This document shows, one piece after another, positions 51,436-60,904 of a stretch of 64,000 nucleotides of DNA. The notes under the pieces were generated by a model, which saw only the letters and a list, made by a program, of their open reading frames with translations, ran no database searches and was not told the DNA's origin. The stretch covers positions 496,001 through 560,000 of the forward strand of contig NZ_LT629743.1 of assembly GCF_900105095.1 (NCBI RefSeq), given 5' to 3'. How positions within the stretch are numbered: position 1 is the stretch's first letter; the number at the start of each line of letters is the position of its first letter. The DNA is from Erythrobacter sp. HL-111. Its GTDB lineage: Bacteria > Pseudomonadota > Alphaproteobacteria > Sphingomonadales > Sphingomonadaceae. The translations under genes were made by a program, and so were the position numbers.

Positions 51436-52821
51436 ATGATCCGCCTGTTCAAGCACTACATCCCGCACGCCGTGATCCTGCTTGGCCTGCTGGACCTCGC
51501 GCTGCTGGTGCTGGCGAGCGAGATGGCCTGGCAGTTGCGCGCCACGCAGATCGCGATGGAGCCGGGGCCGATCGGCGAACGCTGGCTGCCTCTCCTTGCG
51601 ACCGGGCTGGTGGTGTGGCTGGCGATGATCGCGGTCGGGGTCTACGGCCCCAATGCGCTGCGTTCGCTGCGGTTTGCCGGGGCGCGGCTGCTGGTCGCGA
51701 TCAGCCTCGGCATCATCGCGCTTGCGACGATCGACTTCATCCTGCCGGGCAGCACCTTCTGGCGTTCGACCCTGCTCTACGCGATGGGTTTCGCGATCCT
51801 CGTGCTGGTCGGCGACCGGCTGCTGCTCAACAGCTTCCTCGGCTCCTCGGCCTTCCGGCGGCGGGTCATGGTGCTCGGCGCGGGCGACCGGGCGCAGCGC
51901 CTGCGCGAACTGGGCGAGCGGCCCGAAAGCGGTTTCGTCATCGTCTCCTACATCGCCATGGGAGAGCCCGAGCGGGTCGTCGAGGAGGCGATCGCGCGCG
52001 AGGCGATCCATGATCTCGGCCGCTTCGTCGAGAATCTCGGCGTGTCCGAAGTCGTCCTCGCCCTGCAGGAGCGCCGCAACGCGCTGCCGCTCAAGGACCT
52101 GCTGCGGATCAAGACCAAGGGCGTCCACGTCAACGATTTCTCCAGCTTCATGGAGCGCGAAACCGGGCGGGTCGATCTCGACACCGTCAATCCGTCCTGG
52201 CTGATCTTCTCCGACGGCTTTTCGAGCGGGCGGATGTTCTCGAGCGCGGTCAAGCGCCTGTTCGACATCGTCGCGAGCCTCGTCCTGCTGTTCTTCACCT
52301 TCCCGATCATCGCGCTGTTCGCGGTGCTGGTGAAGCTCGACAGCAAGGGTCCCGCCTTCTTCCGGCAGGAGCGGGTCGGGCTCTACGGTGAGCCTTTCCG
52401 GATCGTGAAGCTGCGCTCGATGCGGACCGATGCCGAAAAGGACGGGGCGAAATGGGCCGAGGAGAACGACCCGCGCATCACGCGGCTCGGCCGGTTCATC
52501 CGCAAGGTCCGCATCGACGAACTGCCGCAGGCCTGGAGCGTGCTCATGGGCCAGATGAGCTTCGTCGGCCCGCGCCCGGAAGTCCCGCAATTCGTCGAAG
52601 ACCTGGAGGAGCAGATTCCCTTCTATGGCGAACGGCACATGGTAAAGCCCGGCATCACCGGCTGGGCGCAGATCAACTATCCCTACGGCGCCTCGACCGA
52701 GGACAGCCGGCACAAGCTCGAATACGACCTCTATTACGCCAAGAACTACACGCCCTTCCTCGATTTCGTCATCCTGCTGCAGACGGTGCGGGTGATCCTG
52801 TGGCCGGAGGGCGCGCGATGA
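51436..52821 (+). CDS. XrtA-system polyprenyl glycosylphosphotransferase
   Basis: A 461-residue sugar transferase that starts exopolysaccharide on an undecaprenyl carrier. Four N-terminal helices come first, then a Rossmann-like CoA-binding-type domain (RRVMVLGAGDRAQRLREL), a helix near 275-300, and the bacterial sugar-transferase domain. The latter has KLDSKGPAFFRQERVGLYGEPF, RSMRTDAEKDG, RIDELPQAWSVLMGQMSFVGPRPEVP and GITGWAQINYPYG. It matches the PEP-CTERM/XrtA-linked class of such enzymes. It overlaps prsK by four bases. Confidence 0.9.
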   Translation: MIRLFKHYIPHAVILLGLLDLALLVLASEMAWQLRATQIAMEPGPIGERWLPLLATGLVVWLAMIAVGVYGPNALRSLRFAGARLLVAISLGIIALATIDFILPGSTFWRSTLLYAMGFAILVLVGDRLLLNSFLGSSAFRRRVMVLGAGDRAQRLRELGERPESGFVIVSYIAMGEPERVVEEAIAREAIHDLGRFVENLGVSEVVLALQERRNALPLKDLLRIKTKGVHVNDFSSFMERETGRVDLDTVNPSWLIFSDGFSSGRMFSSAVKRLFDIVASLVLLFFTFPIIALFAVLVKLDSKGPAFFRQERVGLYGEPFRIVKLRSMRTDAEKDGAKWAEENDPRITRLGRFIRKVRIDELPQAWSVLMGQMSFVGPRPEVPQFVEDLEEQIPFYGERHMVKPGITGWAQINYPYGASTEDSRHKLEYDLYYAKNYTPFLDFVILLQTVRVILWPEGAR

Positions 52822-54950
52822 TGCTTTCGGCGAGCCTCGCGCCCTATCTCGGCATGGTCTGCATGATCGCGGGCGCGGTGCTGGCGGCAGGCGCGCTGGT
52901 GTGGATCGCGCGCTATGGCGACCGCACGCGGCCCGATCGCGAATCGGCGCTCGCGGCCGCGACGCTGACCGCGCTGTGGTGCGTGCTCGGCGCGGCGCTC
53001 GGGGCCGATGCGCCCGCGACCGAGCTGATCGCGACGGCGCGCAATCTCGCCTTCATCGCGATGATCTTCCGCCTGTTCTCGGCCGACGGGCGCGACGAAA
53101 GCCTGCGCCCGATCCGGCCGGTGATCTTCGCCCTCGTGCTCGTCGAACTGCTCCAGCCGGTGACGCTCGCGGTCGAGCTCAGGGTGGGTGCCGCCCCGGT
53201 CCGGCTCGACCAGGCGATCTTCGAGGCCTCGACGATCCTCGCCATGCTCGTCGCCATCGGCGCGCTGGTGCTGCTGCACAATCTCTACGCCGGCGCCGCC
53301 GCCGCCTCGCGCGAGGTGCTGCGCTGGAGCGGCATCGCGCTGGCGGGAGTGTTCGGCTACGATCTCAATCTTCACACCATCGCCTATCTCGGCGGGGAAA
53401 GCCCCGAGGCGCTGGTCGCGCTGCGCGGCCTCTTCACCGGGGCGATGGTCGGGCTGCTCGCGATCGGGGCCAATGCGCGCGGGGCGAGCCTGCAGCTGCG
53501 GCCCTCGCGCGCGGTGACGTTCCAGACTCTCTCGCTGCTGGTGATCGGCAGCTACCTTGCGGTGATGGTGCTGGTGACGCGTTCGCTCGCGCTGATCGGC
53601 GGGGACATCGCGCGCACCGGGCAGGTGGTGTTCCTCGTCATCGCCATCGTCTGCGCGGTGATCTGGCTGCCGTCCGAGCGCGTCCGCTCCTGGATCAGGG
53701 TGATGGCGACGAAGCACCTGTTCCAGCACCGCTACGACTACCGCGCCGAATGGCTGCGCTTCACCCGCACGATCGGCCACGGTTCGGGCGGTTCGGCGAG
53801 CTTCCAGCAGCGCGCGGTCAAGGCCATCGCCGACATCACCGACAGCCCGGCGGGCCTGCTGCTGGTGCCGAACGAGGAGGCGCAGCTCGAACTCACCGCG
53901 CGCTGGAACTGGCCGACCATCGAAGTCCCGGCGATCGCGGGCGAATATGCGCTTTCGGGCCTGCTCGAGATGCACCACCACATCCTCGACCTCGACGAGG
54001 TGCGCGCAGGGATCGACCACCACGGCGAGGCGGCCGAGGTCCCGGCTTGGCTGCGCGAGGCGGAGGATGCCTGGGCGCTCGTGCCGCTCATCCATTTCGA
54101 GCGGCTCGTCGGCGCCATTGTCCTTGCCCGCCCGCGGACCATGCGGCGGCTCGACTGGGAGGATTTCGACCTCCTGCGCGTCGCCGGGCAGCAATTGGCG
54201 AGCTACCTCGCCGAACAGGCCGGGCAGCAGGCGCTGATGGACGCGAGCCGCTTCGACGAGTTCAACCGGCGCATGGCCTTCGTCATGCACGACATCAAGA
54301 ACCTTGCGAGCCAGATGTCGCTGCTCGCCGCGAATGCCGAAAAGCACGCCGACAATCCCGCCTTCCGCGCCGACATGCTGGTGACGCTCAGGAAATCCTC
54401 GGAAAAACTGACCGCGCTCCTCGCCCGGCTCGGCCGCTACGGGACCGGCCCGGTGCAGGAGCGCTCGCGGTTCGACCTCGCGGCGCTCGCCGGGGGGATC
54501 GCGGATCGCTTTGCCGGGGGCCATCCGGTCACGCTCACCAAGGCCGAGCGGGTGGAGGTGATCGGCGACCGCGATGCGCTCGAACAGGCGCTGATCCATC
54601 TCGTGCAGAACGCGATCGATGCGAGCGAGGCGGACGTTCCGGTCCGTCTCGACGCGGTGCGCGACGGGATCACGGGGCGGATCGACATCGTCGACAGCGG
54701 CCATGGCATGTCGCCCGAATTCGTCCGCAATTCGCTGTTCAAGCCGTTCGTCTCGTCCAAGCAGGGCGGCTTCGGCATCGGCGCGTTCGAGGCGCGCGAG
54801 ATGATCCGGGCGATGGGCGGGCGGCTCACCGTCGAATCGCGCGAAGGGCTCGGCAGCCGCTTTTCCGTCACCCTGCCGTTGCCGGAGGCCGCGCGCCTCG
54901 ACGGCACGGCGGGCACTCCCGCTACAGCCCCCCAGAACGAGGTCGCATGA
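52818..54950 (+). CDS. prsK: XrtA/PEP-CTERM system histidine kinase PrsK
   Basis: A 710-residue sensor kinase. The first 290 residues hold about eight membrane helices, followed by a GAF-like domain (about 310-460). The kinase core has an atypical H-box RRMAFVMHDIKNLASQM with phospho-accepting His491. The ATPase domain shows the N-box ALIHLVQNAIDAS, G1 DSGHGMS and a G2 region FGIGAFEAREMI. This arrangement is that of PrsK, the partner of PrsR. ATG 52818 overlaps the glycosyltransferase stop; its own stop overlaps prsR. Confidence 0.9.
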   Translation: MMLSASLAPYLGMVCMIAGAVLAAGALVWIARYGDRTRPDRESALAAATLTALWCVLGAALGADAPATELIATARNLAFIAMIFRLFSADGRDESLRPIRPVIFALVLVELLQPVTLAVELRVGAAPVRLDQAIFEASTILAMLVAIGALVLLHNLYAGAAAASREVLRWSGIALAGVFGYDLNLHTIAYLGGESPEALVALRGLFTGAMVGLLAIGANARGASLQLRPSRAVTFQTLSLLVIGSYLAVMVLVTRSLALIGGDIARTGQVVFLVIAIVCAVIWLPSERVRSWIRVMATKHLFQHRYDYRAEWLRFTRTIGHGSGGSASFQQRAVKAIADITDSPAGLLLVPNEEAQLELTARWNWPTIEVPAIAGEYALSGLLEMHHHILDLDEVRAGIDHHGEAAEVPAWLREAEDAWALVPLIHFERLVGAIVLARPRTMRRLDWEDFDLLRVAGQQLASYLAEQAGQQALMDASRFDEFNRRMAFVMHDIKNLASQMSLLAANAEKHADNPAFRADMLVTLRKSSEKLTALLARLGRYGTGPVQERSRFDLAALAGGIADRFAGGHPVTLTKAERVEVIGDRDALEQALIHLVQNAIDASEADVPVRLDAVRDGITGRIDIVDSGHGMSPEFVRNSLFKPFVSSKQGGFGIGAFEAREMIRAMGGRLTVESREGLGSRFSVTLPLPEAARLDGTAGTPATAPQNEVA

Positions 54951-56314
54951 TGGCTGACAAGAAACCCAACCTCCTCGTGATCGAGGACGACGAGGGCCTG
55001 CAGGCCCAGCTCAAATGGGCCTATGACGATTTCAACGTCGTCATCGCCGGGGATCGCGACAGCGCGATCGCCGCGCTTCGCAGCGAAGCGCCCGCGGTGG
55101 TCACGCTCGATCTCGGGCTTCCGCCCGATCCCGACGGGACGAGCGAAGGCTTCGCCGTGCTCGACGCGATCATGGCGCTGAAGCCCGACACCAAGGTGAT
55201 CGTCGCCAGCGGCCATGGCGCGCGCGAGAGCGCGCTGCAGGCGATCGACCGCGGGGCCTATGACTTCTACCAGAAGCCCGTCGATATCGACCAGCTCGGC
55301 CTTATCGTCCGGCGCGCCTTCGCGCTCCACCTGATCGAGCAGGAAAACCGCCGCCTCCTGGCGCGTTCGGGCGAGGAGAAGACCGTGCTCGGCCGGCTGA
55401 TCACCGCGGCACCCGAAATGGTCAAGGTCGCCCGCACGATCGAACGCGTCGCGCGCACCAGCGTTTCGGTCATGCTGCTGGGCGCAAGCGGGACCGGCAA
55501 GGAATTGCTGGCAAAGGGGCTCCACGATGCCAGCGACCGCGCGGGAGGCCCCTTTGTCGCGATCAATTGCGCCGCGATCCCCGAAAACCTCCTCGAAAGC
55601 GAGCTGTTCGGGCACGAAAGGGGCGCCTTCACCGGCGCGGTCAAGACCACCGAGGGCAAGATCGAAAGCGCCCATGGCGGCACGCTCTTCCTCGACGAGG
55701 TCGGCGACATCCCGCTGCCGCTGCAGGTCAAGCTGCTGCGCTTCCTGCAGGAGCGCACGATCGAACGGATCGGCGGGCGCAAGGCGATCGCGGTCGACAC
55801 CCGGATCGTGTGCGCGACGCACCAGAATCTCGAAGCGATGATTACCGAGGGGACCTTCCGCGAGGACCTGTTCTATCGCCTTGCCGAGATCGTGGTGCGG
55901 ATCCCCGGACTTGCCGAGCGCCACGGCGATGCCGTCCTGCTCGCCAAGACCTTCCTCAAGCGCTTCGCAAGGGAGATGAACCCCGCCGTCACCGGCTTCG
56001 CGCCCGACGCGCTCGCCGCGATCGACGCGCACGAATGGCCGGGCAACGTGCGCGAGCTCGAAAACCGGGTGAAGCGCGCGGTGATCATGGCCGACGGCAA
56101 GCTGGTGAGCGCCGACGACCTCGATTTCGCGGGCGACGCGCAGGAGGATGCCGAAGTGCTCAACCTCAAGGCGGCGCGCGAACAGTCGGACCGGCGGGTG
56201 ATCCGCCATGCCCTCGCACGCAGCGAGGGGAACATCTCGAACACGGCGAAGCTGCTCGGGATCAGCCGGCCGACGCTCTACGACCTGCTCAAGCAGTATG
56301 ACCTCCAGACCTGA
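54947..56314 (+). CDS. prsR: Sigma-54-dependent response regulator PrsR
   Basis: A 455-residue NtrC-type activator. The receiver domain (1-125) has the acidic pocket IEDD at residues 12-15 and the phospho-accepting Asp55 in TLDLGLPP. The AAA+ domain has Walker A GASGTGKE and the sigma-54 contact loop GAFTGA. A Fis-type HTH ends the protein (GNISNTAKLLGISRPTLYDLL). Activated by PrsK, it would switch on RpoN-dependent promoters of the exopolysaccharide and PEP-CTERM system. Overlaps prsK by four bases and the TPR gene by 17. Confidence 0.93.
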   Translation: MMADKKPNLLVIEDDEGLQAQLKWAYDDFNVVIAGDRDSAIAALRSEAPAVVTLDLGLPPDPDGTSEGFAVLDAIMALKPDTKVIVASGHGARESALQAIDRGAYDFYQKPVDIDQLGLIVRRAFALHLIEQENRRLLARSGEEKTVLGRLITAAPEMVKVARTIERVARTSVSVMLLGASGTGKELLAKGLHDASDRAGGPFVAINCAAIPENLLESELFGHERGAFTGAVKTTEGKIESAHGGTLFLDEVGDIPLPLQVKLLRFLQERTIERIGGRKAIAVDTRIVCATHQNLEAMITEGTFREDLFYRLAEIVVRIPGLAERHGDAVLLAKTFLKRFAREMNPAVTGFAPDALAAIDAHEWPGNVRELENRVKRAVIMADGKLVSADDLDFAGDAQEDAEVLNLKAAREQSDRRVIRHALARSEGNISNTAKLLGISRPTLYDLLKQYDLQT

Positions 56315-57785
56315 CTTGGCGTTCGGCGCGGCGCTGGCCGCGGCGGCGCTGGCGCTCCCGGGATGCGCCGAGCCGCTGGCCGAGGCGGAGGCCGCCGCGC
56401 CTGCCGGGAGCGATACCTTCCTTGCGCTGGTCGAACAGGCGCGGGGCGCGGCGGGGGAGGGCGACCTTGCCCGGGCGGGGCGGCTGCTCGACGAGGCGCT
56501 TGCGCTGGAGCCGGAGAACCCTGCCGTGTGGGCCGACATCGCCCGCCTGCGCTTTCGCGGGGGCGAACAGATCGCGGCGATCGACGCGGTGGAGCGGGCG
56601 CTCGCGCTCGATCCCGCGCATGGCCCGGCGCTGCTGATGCGCGCCCAGCTGGTGCGCGACGCCCACGGTTTTCGCGCGGCCCGCGGCTGGTACGACGCCG
56701 CGCTTGCCGCCGATCCCGGCAATGCCGAAATCATGCTCGACCGCGCGGCGACGCTGGGCGAGGGCGGGGATTACCGCGCCATGCTCGGCGCGCTCCAGGG
56801 ATTGCCGGAGGCCGCGCCGGAAGCGGGCAGGGGGCATTTCCTGCGCGCCGTGCTCGCCGCGCGGGCCGGGGAAAACGTGCTCGCGCGCAGCCTGCTGGCG
56901 CGCAGCGGCCTGGTGGAGCAGGGCGTGCCGGCCGCCGTGCTGCTCGACGCGCTGGTCGACCTTGCACAGGCCAATCACGACAGCGCGGCGGCCAAGCTCT
57001 CCGCTCTCGCGCGTCGCCAGCCCGGCAATGTCCGGGTGGCCGACCTCCACGCCCACGCGCTCTGGCTTGGGCGGAGGGACCGGGAACTGGTCGACCTTCA
57101 CGCGGGCCGCGCGCGGCGGGACGATGCCTCGCCCTTCCTGGCGATGCTGGTGGGACGCGCGTTCGAACGGCTCGGCGAACGGGATGCGGCGGCGCCTTTC
57201 CTCGAACGCGCCGCGGCCGGGCCGAGCGAAGGCACCGGCCTGCTCGCGGGGAATGACGCGTTGCCCGGCCCGACCGCCCGGCTGCGCGCGCTGCTCGCCG
57301 CGGGCGATCGCGCGGCGGCACGGCGCGCAGGCGATGCGCTGCGGCGCCGCTTTCCCGCCTCCTCGGACATCAGCGCGCTCGCGGGGGACGCCGCCCTCGC
57401 GGCGGGCGATGCGGCTGGCGCACTGGCGCTCTACCGCGGTGCGGCCATGGTGCGGCGGCCCTGGCCGCTCGCGAAGAAGGCGATCCGCGCCTATCGCGAG
57501 GTCGGGGACGAGGAGGCGGCCGAAGTCCTGCTTGCCCGCCACGTCGCGGGCGAGCCGCACAATGCCGAAGCGCTCGTCATGCTGGCGGCGGCCAGCGCGC
57601 GGCGCGAGGACTGGCTGCGCGCGAAGCTCCTGCTCGATCGGGCGATCGCGCTCGGGGCGGGCAGCGATCCGGCCCTCCTGCGTCTGCGCGCCGAGGTCGC
57701 CGGGGCGCTCGGGGAAACGGGCGAGGCGGAGCGGTTTTCCGCGGCGGCACAGGCGCTCGCCCCGCACGGTTTCGCGGCGCGATAG
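56298..57785 (+). CDS. TPR-repeat lipoprotein (PrsT-like)
   Basis: A 495-residue exported protein. The lipobox is LALPGC (Cys about residue 23); the mature chain is mostly tetratricopeptide repeats, e.g. RAGRLLDEALALEPENPAVWADIARLRF and IDAVERALALDPAHGPALLMR, with degenerate units to the C terminus. Position after PrsR suggests PrsT, the TPR protein of the XrtA system, although it is shorter than the roughly 900-residue form. It probably assists polysaccharide assembly or export at the outer membrane. ATG 56298 lies inside the end of prsR. Confidence 0.8.
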   Translation: MTSRPDLAFGAALAAAALALPGCAEPLAEAEAAAPAGSDTFLALVEQARGAAGEGDLARAGRLLDEALALEPENPAVWADIARLRFRGGEQIAAIDAVERALALDPAHGPALLMRAQLVRDAHGFRAARGWYDAALAADPGNAEIMLDRAATLGEGGDYRAMLGALQGLPEAAPEAGRGHFLRAVLAARAGENVLARSLLARSGLVEQGVPAAVLLDALVDLAQANHDSAAAKLSALARRQPGNVRVADLHAHALWLGRRDRELVDLHAGRARRDDASPFLAMLVGRAFERLGERDAAAPFLERAAAGPSEGTGLLAGNDALPGPTARLRALLAAGDRAAARRAGDALRRRFPASSDISALAGDAALAAGDAAGALALYRGAAMVRRPWPLAKKAIRAYREVGDEEAAEVLLARHVAGEPHNAEALVMLAAASARREDWLRAKLLLDRAIALGAGSDPALLRLRAEVAGALGETGEAERFSAAAQALAPHGFAAR

Positions 57786-57826
57786 GCGCTCGACATCCGG
57801 CGCGGGCGCGGGCAGGGGCGCGTCCC

Positions 57827-58792
57827 ATGCCCGCGCGTTTTGCCATGCTCGCCGACCCGATGATCGCGGTCCTCGTGATCGCGACCGCGCTCGCGGCGGT
57901 CCTGCCCGCGACCGGCGAGGCGCGCGGGCTGGCGCAGCTGGTGTCGAACGGGGCGATCTTCGTTCTTTTTCTCGTCAACGGAATGCGGATAGCGCGCGCC
58001 GAGATCGCGCAGGGACTGGCGAACTGGCGCTATTTCGTCCCGCTGCTCGGGTGGATCTTCGGGGTGATGGCGCTCGTCGGGCTCGGCTTCATGCAGATAG
58101 CCCAGCTGACCCTGCCGCCGCTGGTCGCGCTCGGCTTTCTCTATTTCGGCTGCCTGCCCTCGACCGTGCAATCCGCGACGAGCTACACCAGCCTCGCCGG
58201 CGGGAACGTCGCCCTGTCGGTCGTCGGCGCGGCGCTCGTCAACATTGCCGGGGTGTTCGTCACCGCGCCGCTCTTTGCGCTGCTCGGCGGCGGGGCGGCG
58301 GCGGAGATCGGATACGAGACGATCGCGCGGATCGGCGTGATCCTCGTGCTGCCCTTCGTCATCGGGCAGGCCGTGCAACGTTGGACGCGGGCGTGGGTGA
58401 TCGAACGCAGGGCCAGCATCGCCTGGCTCGATCGGGGGGTGATCGGGATCGCGGTCTATGTCGCCTTCTCCGGCGCGGTGGAGCAGGGGCTGGGCAGCCT
58501 GTTCGGCGCGGCCCAATGGGCGATGCTCCTGGGGCTGGTCGCCGCTTTCCTGGGCATTGCCATAGCGGGCGCGTGGTTCGCCGGGGGCGCGCTCGGCCTG
58601 GCGCGGGCCGAGCGGATCGCGTTTCTTTTCGCCGGGTCGCAGAAAAGCGTCGCGATCGGCGCCCCCATGGCCGCGATCCTGTTCGTGCCCGCGCAGGCCG
58701 GCTTCGTGATCGCGCCGCTGCTGCTCTACCACCTGTTGCAGCTGGTCGCGGCCGCCCCGCTCGCTAGCCGCCTCGCGCGGGAGCCGCGCTAG
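57827..58792 (+). CDS. Bile acid:sodium symporter-family transporter
   Basis: A 321-residue protein with nine or ten helices. It shows the SBF-like pattern: FVLFLVNGMRIARAEIAQGL in the first repeat, LGFLYFGCLPSTVQSATSYTSLAGGNVALSVV as the crossover motif, and AFLFAGSQKSVAIGAPMAAILF in the second repeat. Sodium-coupled uptake of organic anions is the family role; bacterial substrates vary. It converges on DUF475 and the two coding regions overlap by 29 bases at their 3' ends. Confidence 0.88.
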   Translation: MPARFAMLADPMIAVLVIATALAAVLPATGEARGLAQLVSNGAIFVLFLVNGMRIARAEIAQGLANWRYFVPLLGWIFGVMALVGLGFMQIAQLTLPPLVALGFLYFGCLPSTVQSATSYTSLAGGNVALSVVGAALVNIAGVFVTAPLFALLGGGAAAEIGYETIARIGVILVLPFVIGQAVQRWTRAWVIERRASIAWLDRGVIGIAVYVAFSGAVEQGLGSLFGAAQWAMLLGLVAAFLGIAIAGAWFAGGALGLARAERIAFLFAGSQKSVAIGAPMAAILFVPAQAGFVIAPLLLYHLLQLVAAAPLASRLAREPR

Positions 58793-59843
58793 CCTCGGCG
58801 CGCGTCTCCGCGCGGTTGTGACGGATCGACCAGTAGAGCGACAGCCCGATCAGCACCGCGCCGACCAGCCCGGTGATCGTTTCCGGGATATGCCAGCGCG
58901 CCGACAGGAGCATGATCGCCCCCAGCACAATGATCGCCCAGAACGCGCCGTGTTCGAGATAGCGATACTGCGCGAGCGTCCCCGCGCGCACGAGGTGGAC
59001 CGTCATCGAACGCACGAACATCGCGCCGACCGACAGGCCGATGGCGATGACGATCATGTTGTTCGACAGGGCGAAGGCCCCGATCACCCCGTCGAAGCTG
59101 AAGCTCGCGTCGAGCACCTCGAGATAGAGGAACCCGCCGAGGCCCGAGCGCACCAGTTCCCCGCTCGCCTTCTTCGCCTGCTCGCGCTGCTCGATCCATT
59201 CGCCGAGCGCGTTGACCGCGATGTAGGTGAGCAGGCCGAGCACGCCTGCGGTGAGGAAGGTGAGCGATTCCTCCGCCGAAAGCAGGGTCGAGACGCCGTA
59301 GAGGATGCCGAGGACCAGCCCGATCTCGACCGCGGGGAGGGTGGAGAAACGGTTGATGCCCCGTTCGAGCGCGCCGATCCAGTGCACTTCCTTGTCCGCG
59401 TCGAAGAAGAAGGAGAGGCCCACCATCGCGAGGAAGGCCCCGCCGAACCCGGCGATCCCGATATGGGCTTCGGAGACGATGCGTTCGTATTCCTGCGGAT
59501 TGCCGAGCGAGAGTTCCACCGCCGCCCAGGGGCCGATATTGGCCGCGATCGAGACGATGGCGATGGGAAAGACGATCCGCATCCCGAACACCGCGATCAG
59601 AATCCCGATGGTGAGAAAGCGCTGCTGCCACACCGGGTCCATTTCGCGCAGCACGGTTGCGTTCACCACCGCGTTGTCGAAACTGAGCGAGACCTCGAGG
59701 ACCGACAGGACGATGACGATCCACAGGACCGAGAGCATCCCGCCAAGGGTGCCGCTGCTGACCCAGCCGTAATAGGCCGCCCCGGCAAAACAGGCCGCGG
59801 TGAAAACCAGCGAGAAGGTGTAGTAGCGAAGCAGGGTCTGCAT
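58764..59843 (-). CDS. DUF475 (TerC-related) membrane protein
   Basis: A 359-residue protein with about nine helices and the TerC-like acidic motifs: LSVLEVSLSFDNAVVNATVLREMDP near the N terminus and FLYLEVLDASFSFDGVIGAFALSNN in the second half. Paired Glu/Asp and Asn within helices suggest metal-ion handling; TerC relatives move Mn. Function of DUF475 is not settled. ATG 59843. Its stop lies inside the convergent symporter gene. Confidence 0.9.
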   Translation of the reverse strand: MQTLLRYYTFSLVFTAACFAGAAYYGWVSSGTLGGMLSVLWIVIVLSVLEVSLSFDNAVVNATVLREMDPVWQQRFLTIGILIAVFGMRIVFPIAIVSIAANIGPWAAVELSLGNPQEYERIVSEAHIGIAGFGGAFLAMVGLSFFFDADKEVHWIGALERGINRFSTLPAVEIGLVLGILYGVSTLLSAEESLTFLTAGVLGLLTYIAVNALGEWIEQREQAKKASGELVRSGLGGFLYLEVLDASFSFDGVIGAFALSNNMIVIAIGLSVGAMFVRSMTVHLVRAGTLAQYRYLEHGAFWAIIVLGAIMLLSARWHIPETITGLVGAVLIGLSLYWSIRHNRAETRAEASAAPARGG

Positions 59844-59892
59844 GGCGGCGGGGATTCCGGCAGGGAAGGAAAGGACAGCGGTAGGTTCGCTC

Positions 59893-60765
59893 TCAATCCT
59901 TGGGCTGGTAGGTCTGTTCCTCGCCCGGAAAGCTGCGCGCGCGCACTTCGCCGGCGTAGGTGGCGACGGTTTTCTCGATGATCTCGGCGATGTTTTCGTA
60001 ACGCTTCACGAACCGCGGCACGCGCTCGAACATCCCGAGCATGTCGTCGGTGACGAGCACTTGGCCGTCGCATTTGGCCGAAGCGCCGATCCCGATGGTT
60101 GGGCAGGAAACCGCTTCGGTGACGGCAATCGCGATCGGTTCGACCACGCCCTCGACCACGACGGCAAAGGCGCCGGCTTCATCCAGTGCTTTCGCATCGC
60201 TGACGATCTTCCCGGCTTCGGCATCGGAGCGCCCGCGCGCGGCATAGCCGCCGAGCACGTTGACCGCCTGCGGGGTGAGCCCGACATGGCCCATCACCGG
60301 GATGCCCCGCGAAGCGAGGAATTCGACCGTCGGCGCCATCGCCGCGCCGCCCTCGAGCTTGACTGCGGCGGCGCCGGTTTCCTTGAGCAGGCGCGCGGCG
60401 CTTTCGAAAGCCTGCTCGGGCGATGCTTCATAGGAGCCGAAGGGCATGTCGATCACCACGACCGCGTGATAGCTCCCCCGGACCACCGCCGCGCCGTGGT
60501 TCGCCATCATCTCCATCGTCACGGGGATGGTGGAAGGCAGGCCGTAGATCACCTGGCCGAGCGAATCGCCCACCAGCAGGAGGTCGCAATGCGCGTCGAG
60601 CAGCTGCGCCTGGCGCGCGGTGTAGGCCGTCAGCATGACCAGCGGTTCCTCGGTCACGCCGTCCACCTTGCGCGCGCGGATGCGCGGCACGGTCAGCCGC
60701 TTCATCGGCTGCGGGGTGGGATTGGCCCGGCTGGTGCTCGTGTCGAGCTGGAAGGTGGTGGACAT
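59893..60765 (-). CDS. panB: 3-methyl-2-oxobutanoate hydroxymethyltransferase
   Basis: A 290-residue TIM-barrel enzyme that makes ketopantoate, the first committed step to pantothenate and CoA, using methylene-tetrahydrofolate. Motifs: [33 protein letters not shown] (Mg-binding Asp), [32 protein letters not shown] and [19 protein letters not shown]. The more usual GLTPQS appears as [11 protein letters not shown] 60765 opens [10 protein letters not shown]. It may be read with the upstream-lying minus-strand promoter region shared with the sodium symporter. Confidence 0.96.
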   Translation of the reverse strand: MSTTFQLDTSTSRANPTPQPMKRLTVPRIRARKVDGVTEEPLVMLTAYTARQAQLLDAHCDLLLVGDSLGQVIYGLPSTIPVTMEMMANHGAAVVRGSYHAVVVIDMPFGSYEASPEQAFESAARLLKETGAAAVKLEGGAAMAPTVEFLASRGIPVMGHVGLTPQAVNVLGGYAARGRSDAEAGKIVSDAKALDEAGAFAVVVEGVVEPIAIAVTEAVSCPTIGIGASAKCDGQVLVTDDMLGMFERVPRFVKRYENIAEIIEKTVATYAGEVRARSFPGEEQTYQPKD

Positions 60766-60904
60766 GGCCGCCGCACTTAGCGCCGTGCCAACGCAAAGGC
60801 AAAGACTGCCCTTGGCGCGCGGCGCTTTTCGTTGCACTAGGGTTGCAAAGGGACGGACAGGAGCGCACGCCGCGGCGGCGCGACAAGAGGGTTTTTCACA
60901 GGAC

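Noticed and set aside
60774..60802. Minus-strand TTGCCT-N17-TAAGTG promoter for panB
   Set aside because: It would start transcription about two bases before the panB ATG, leaving no room for a ribosome-binding site, so it is probably a chance match.
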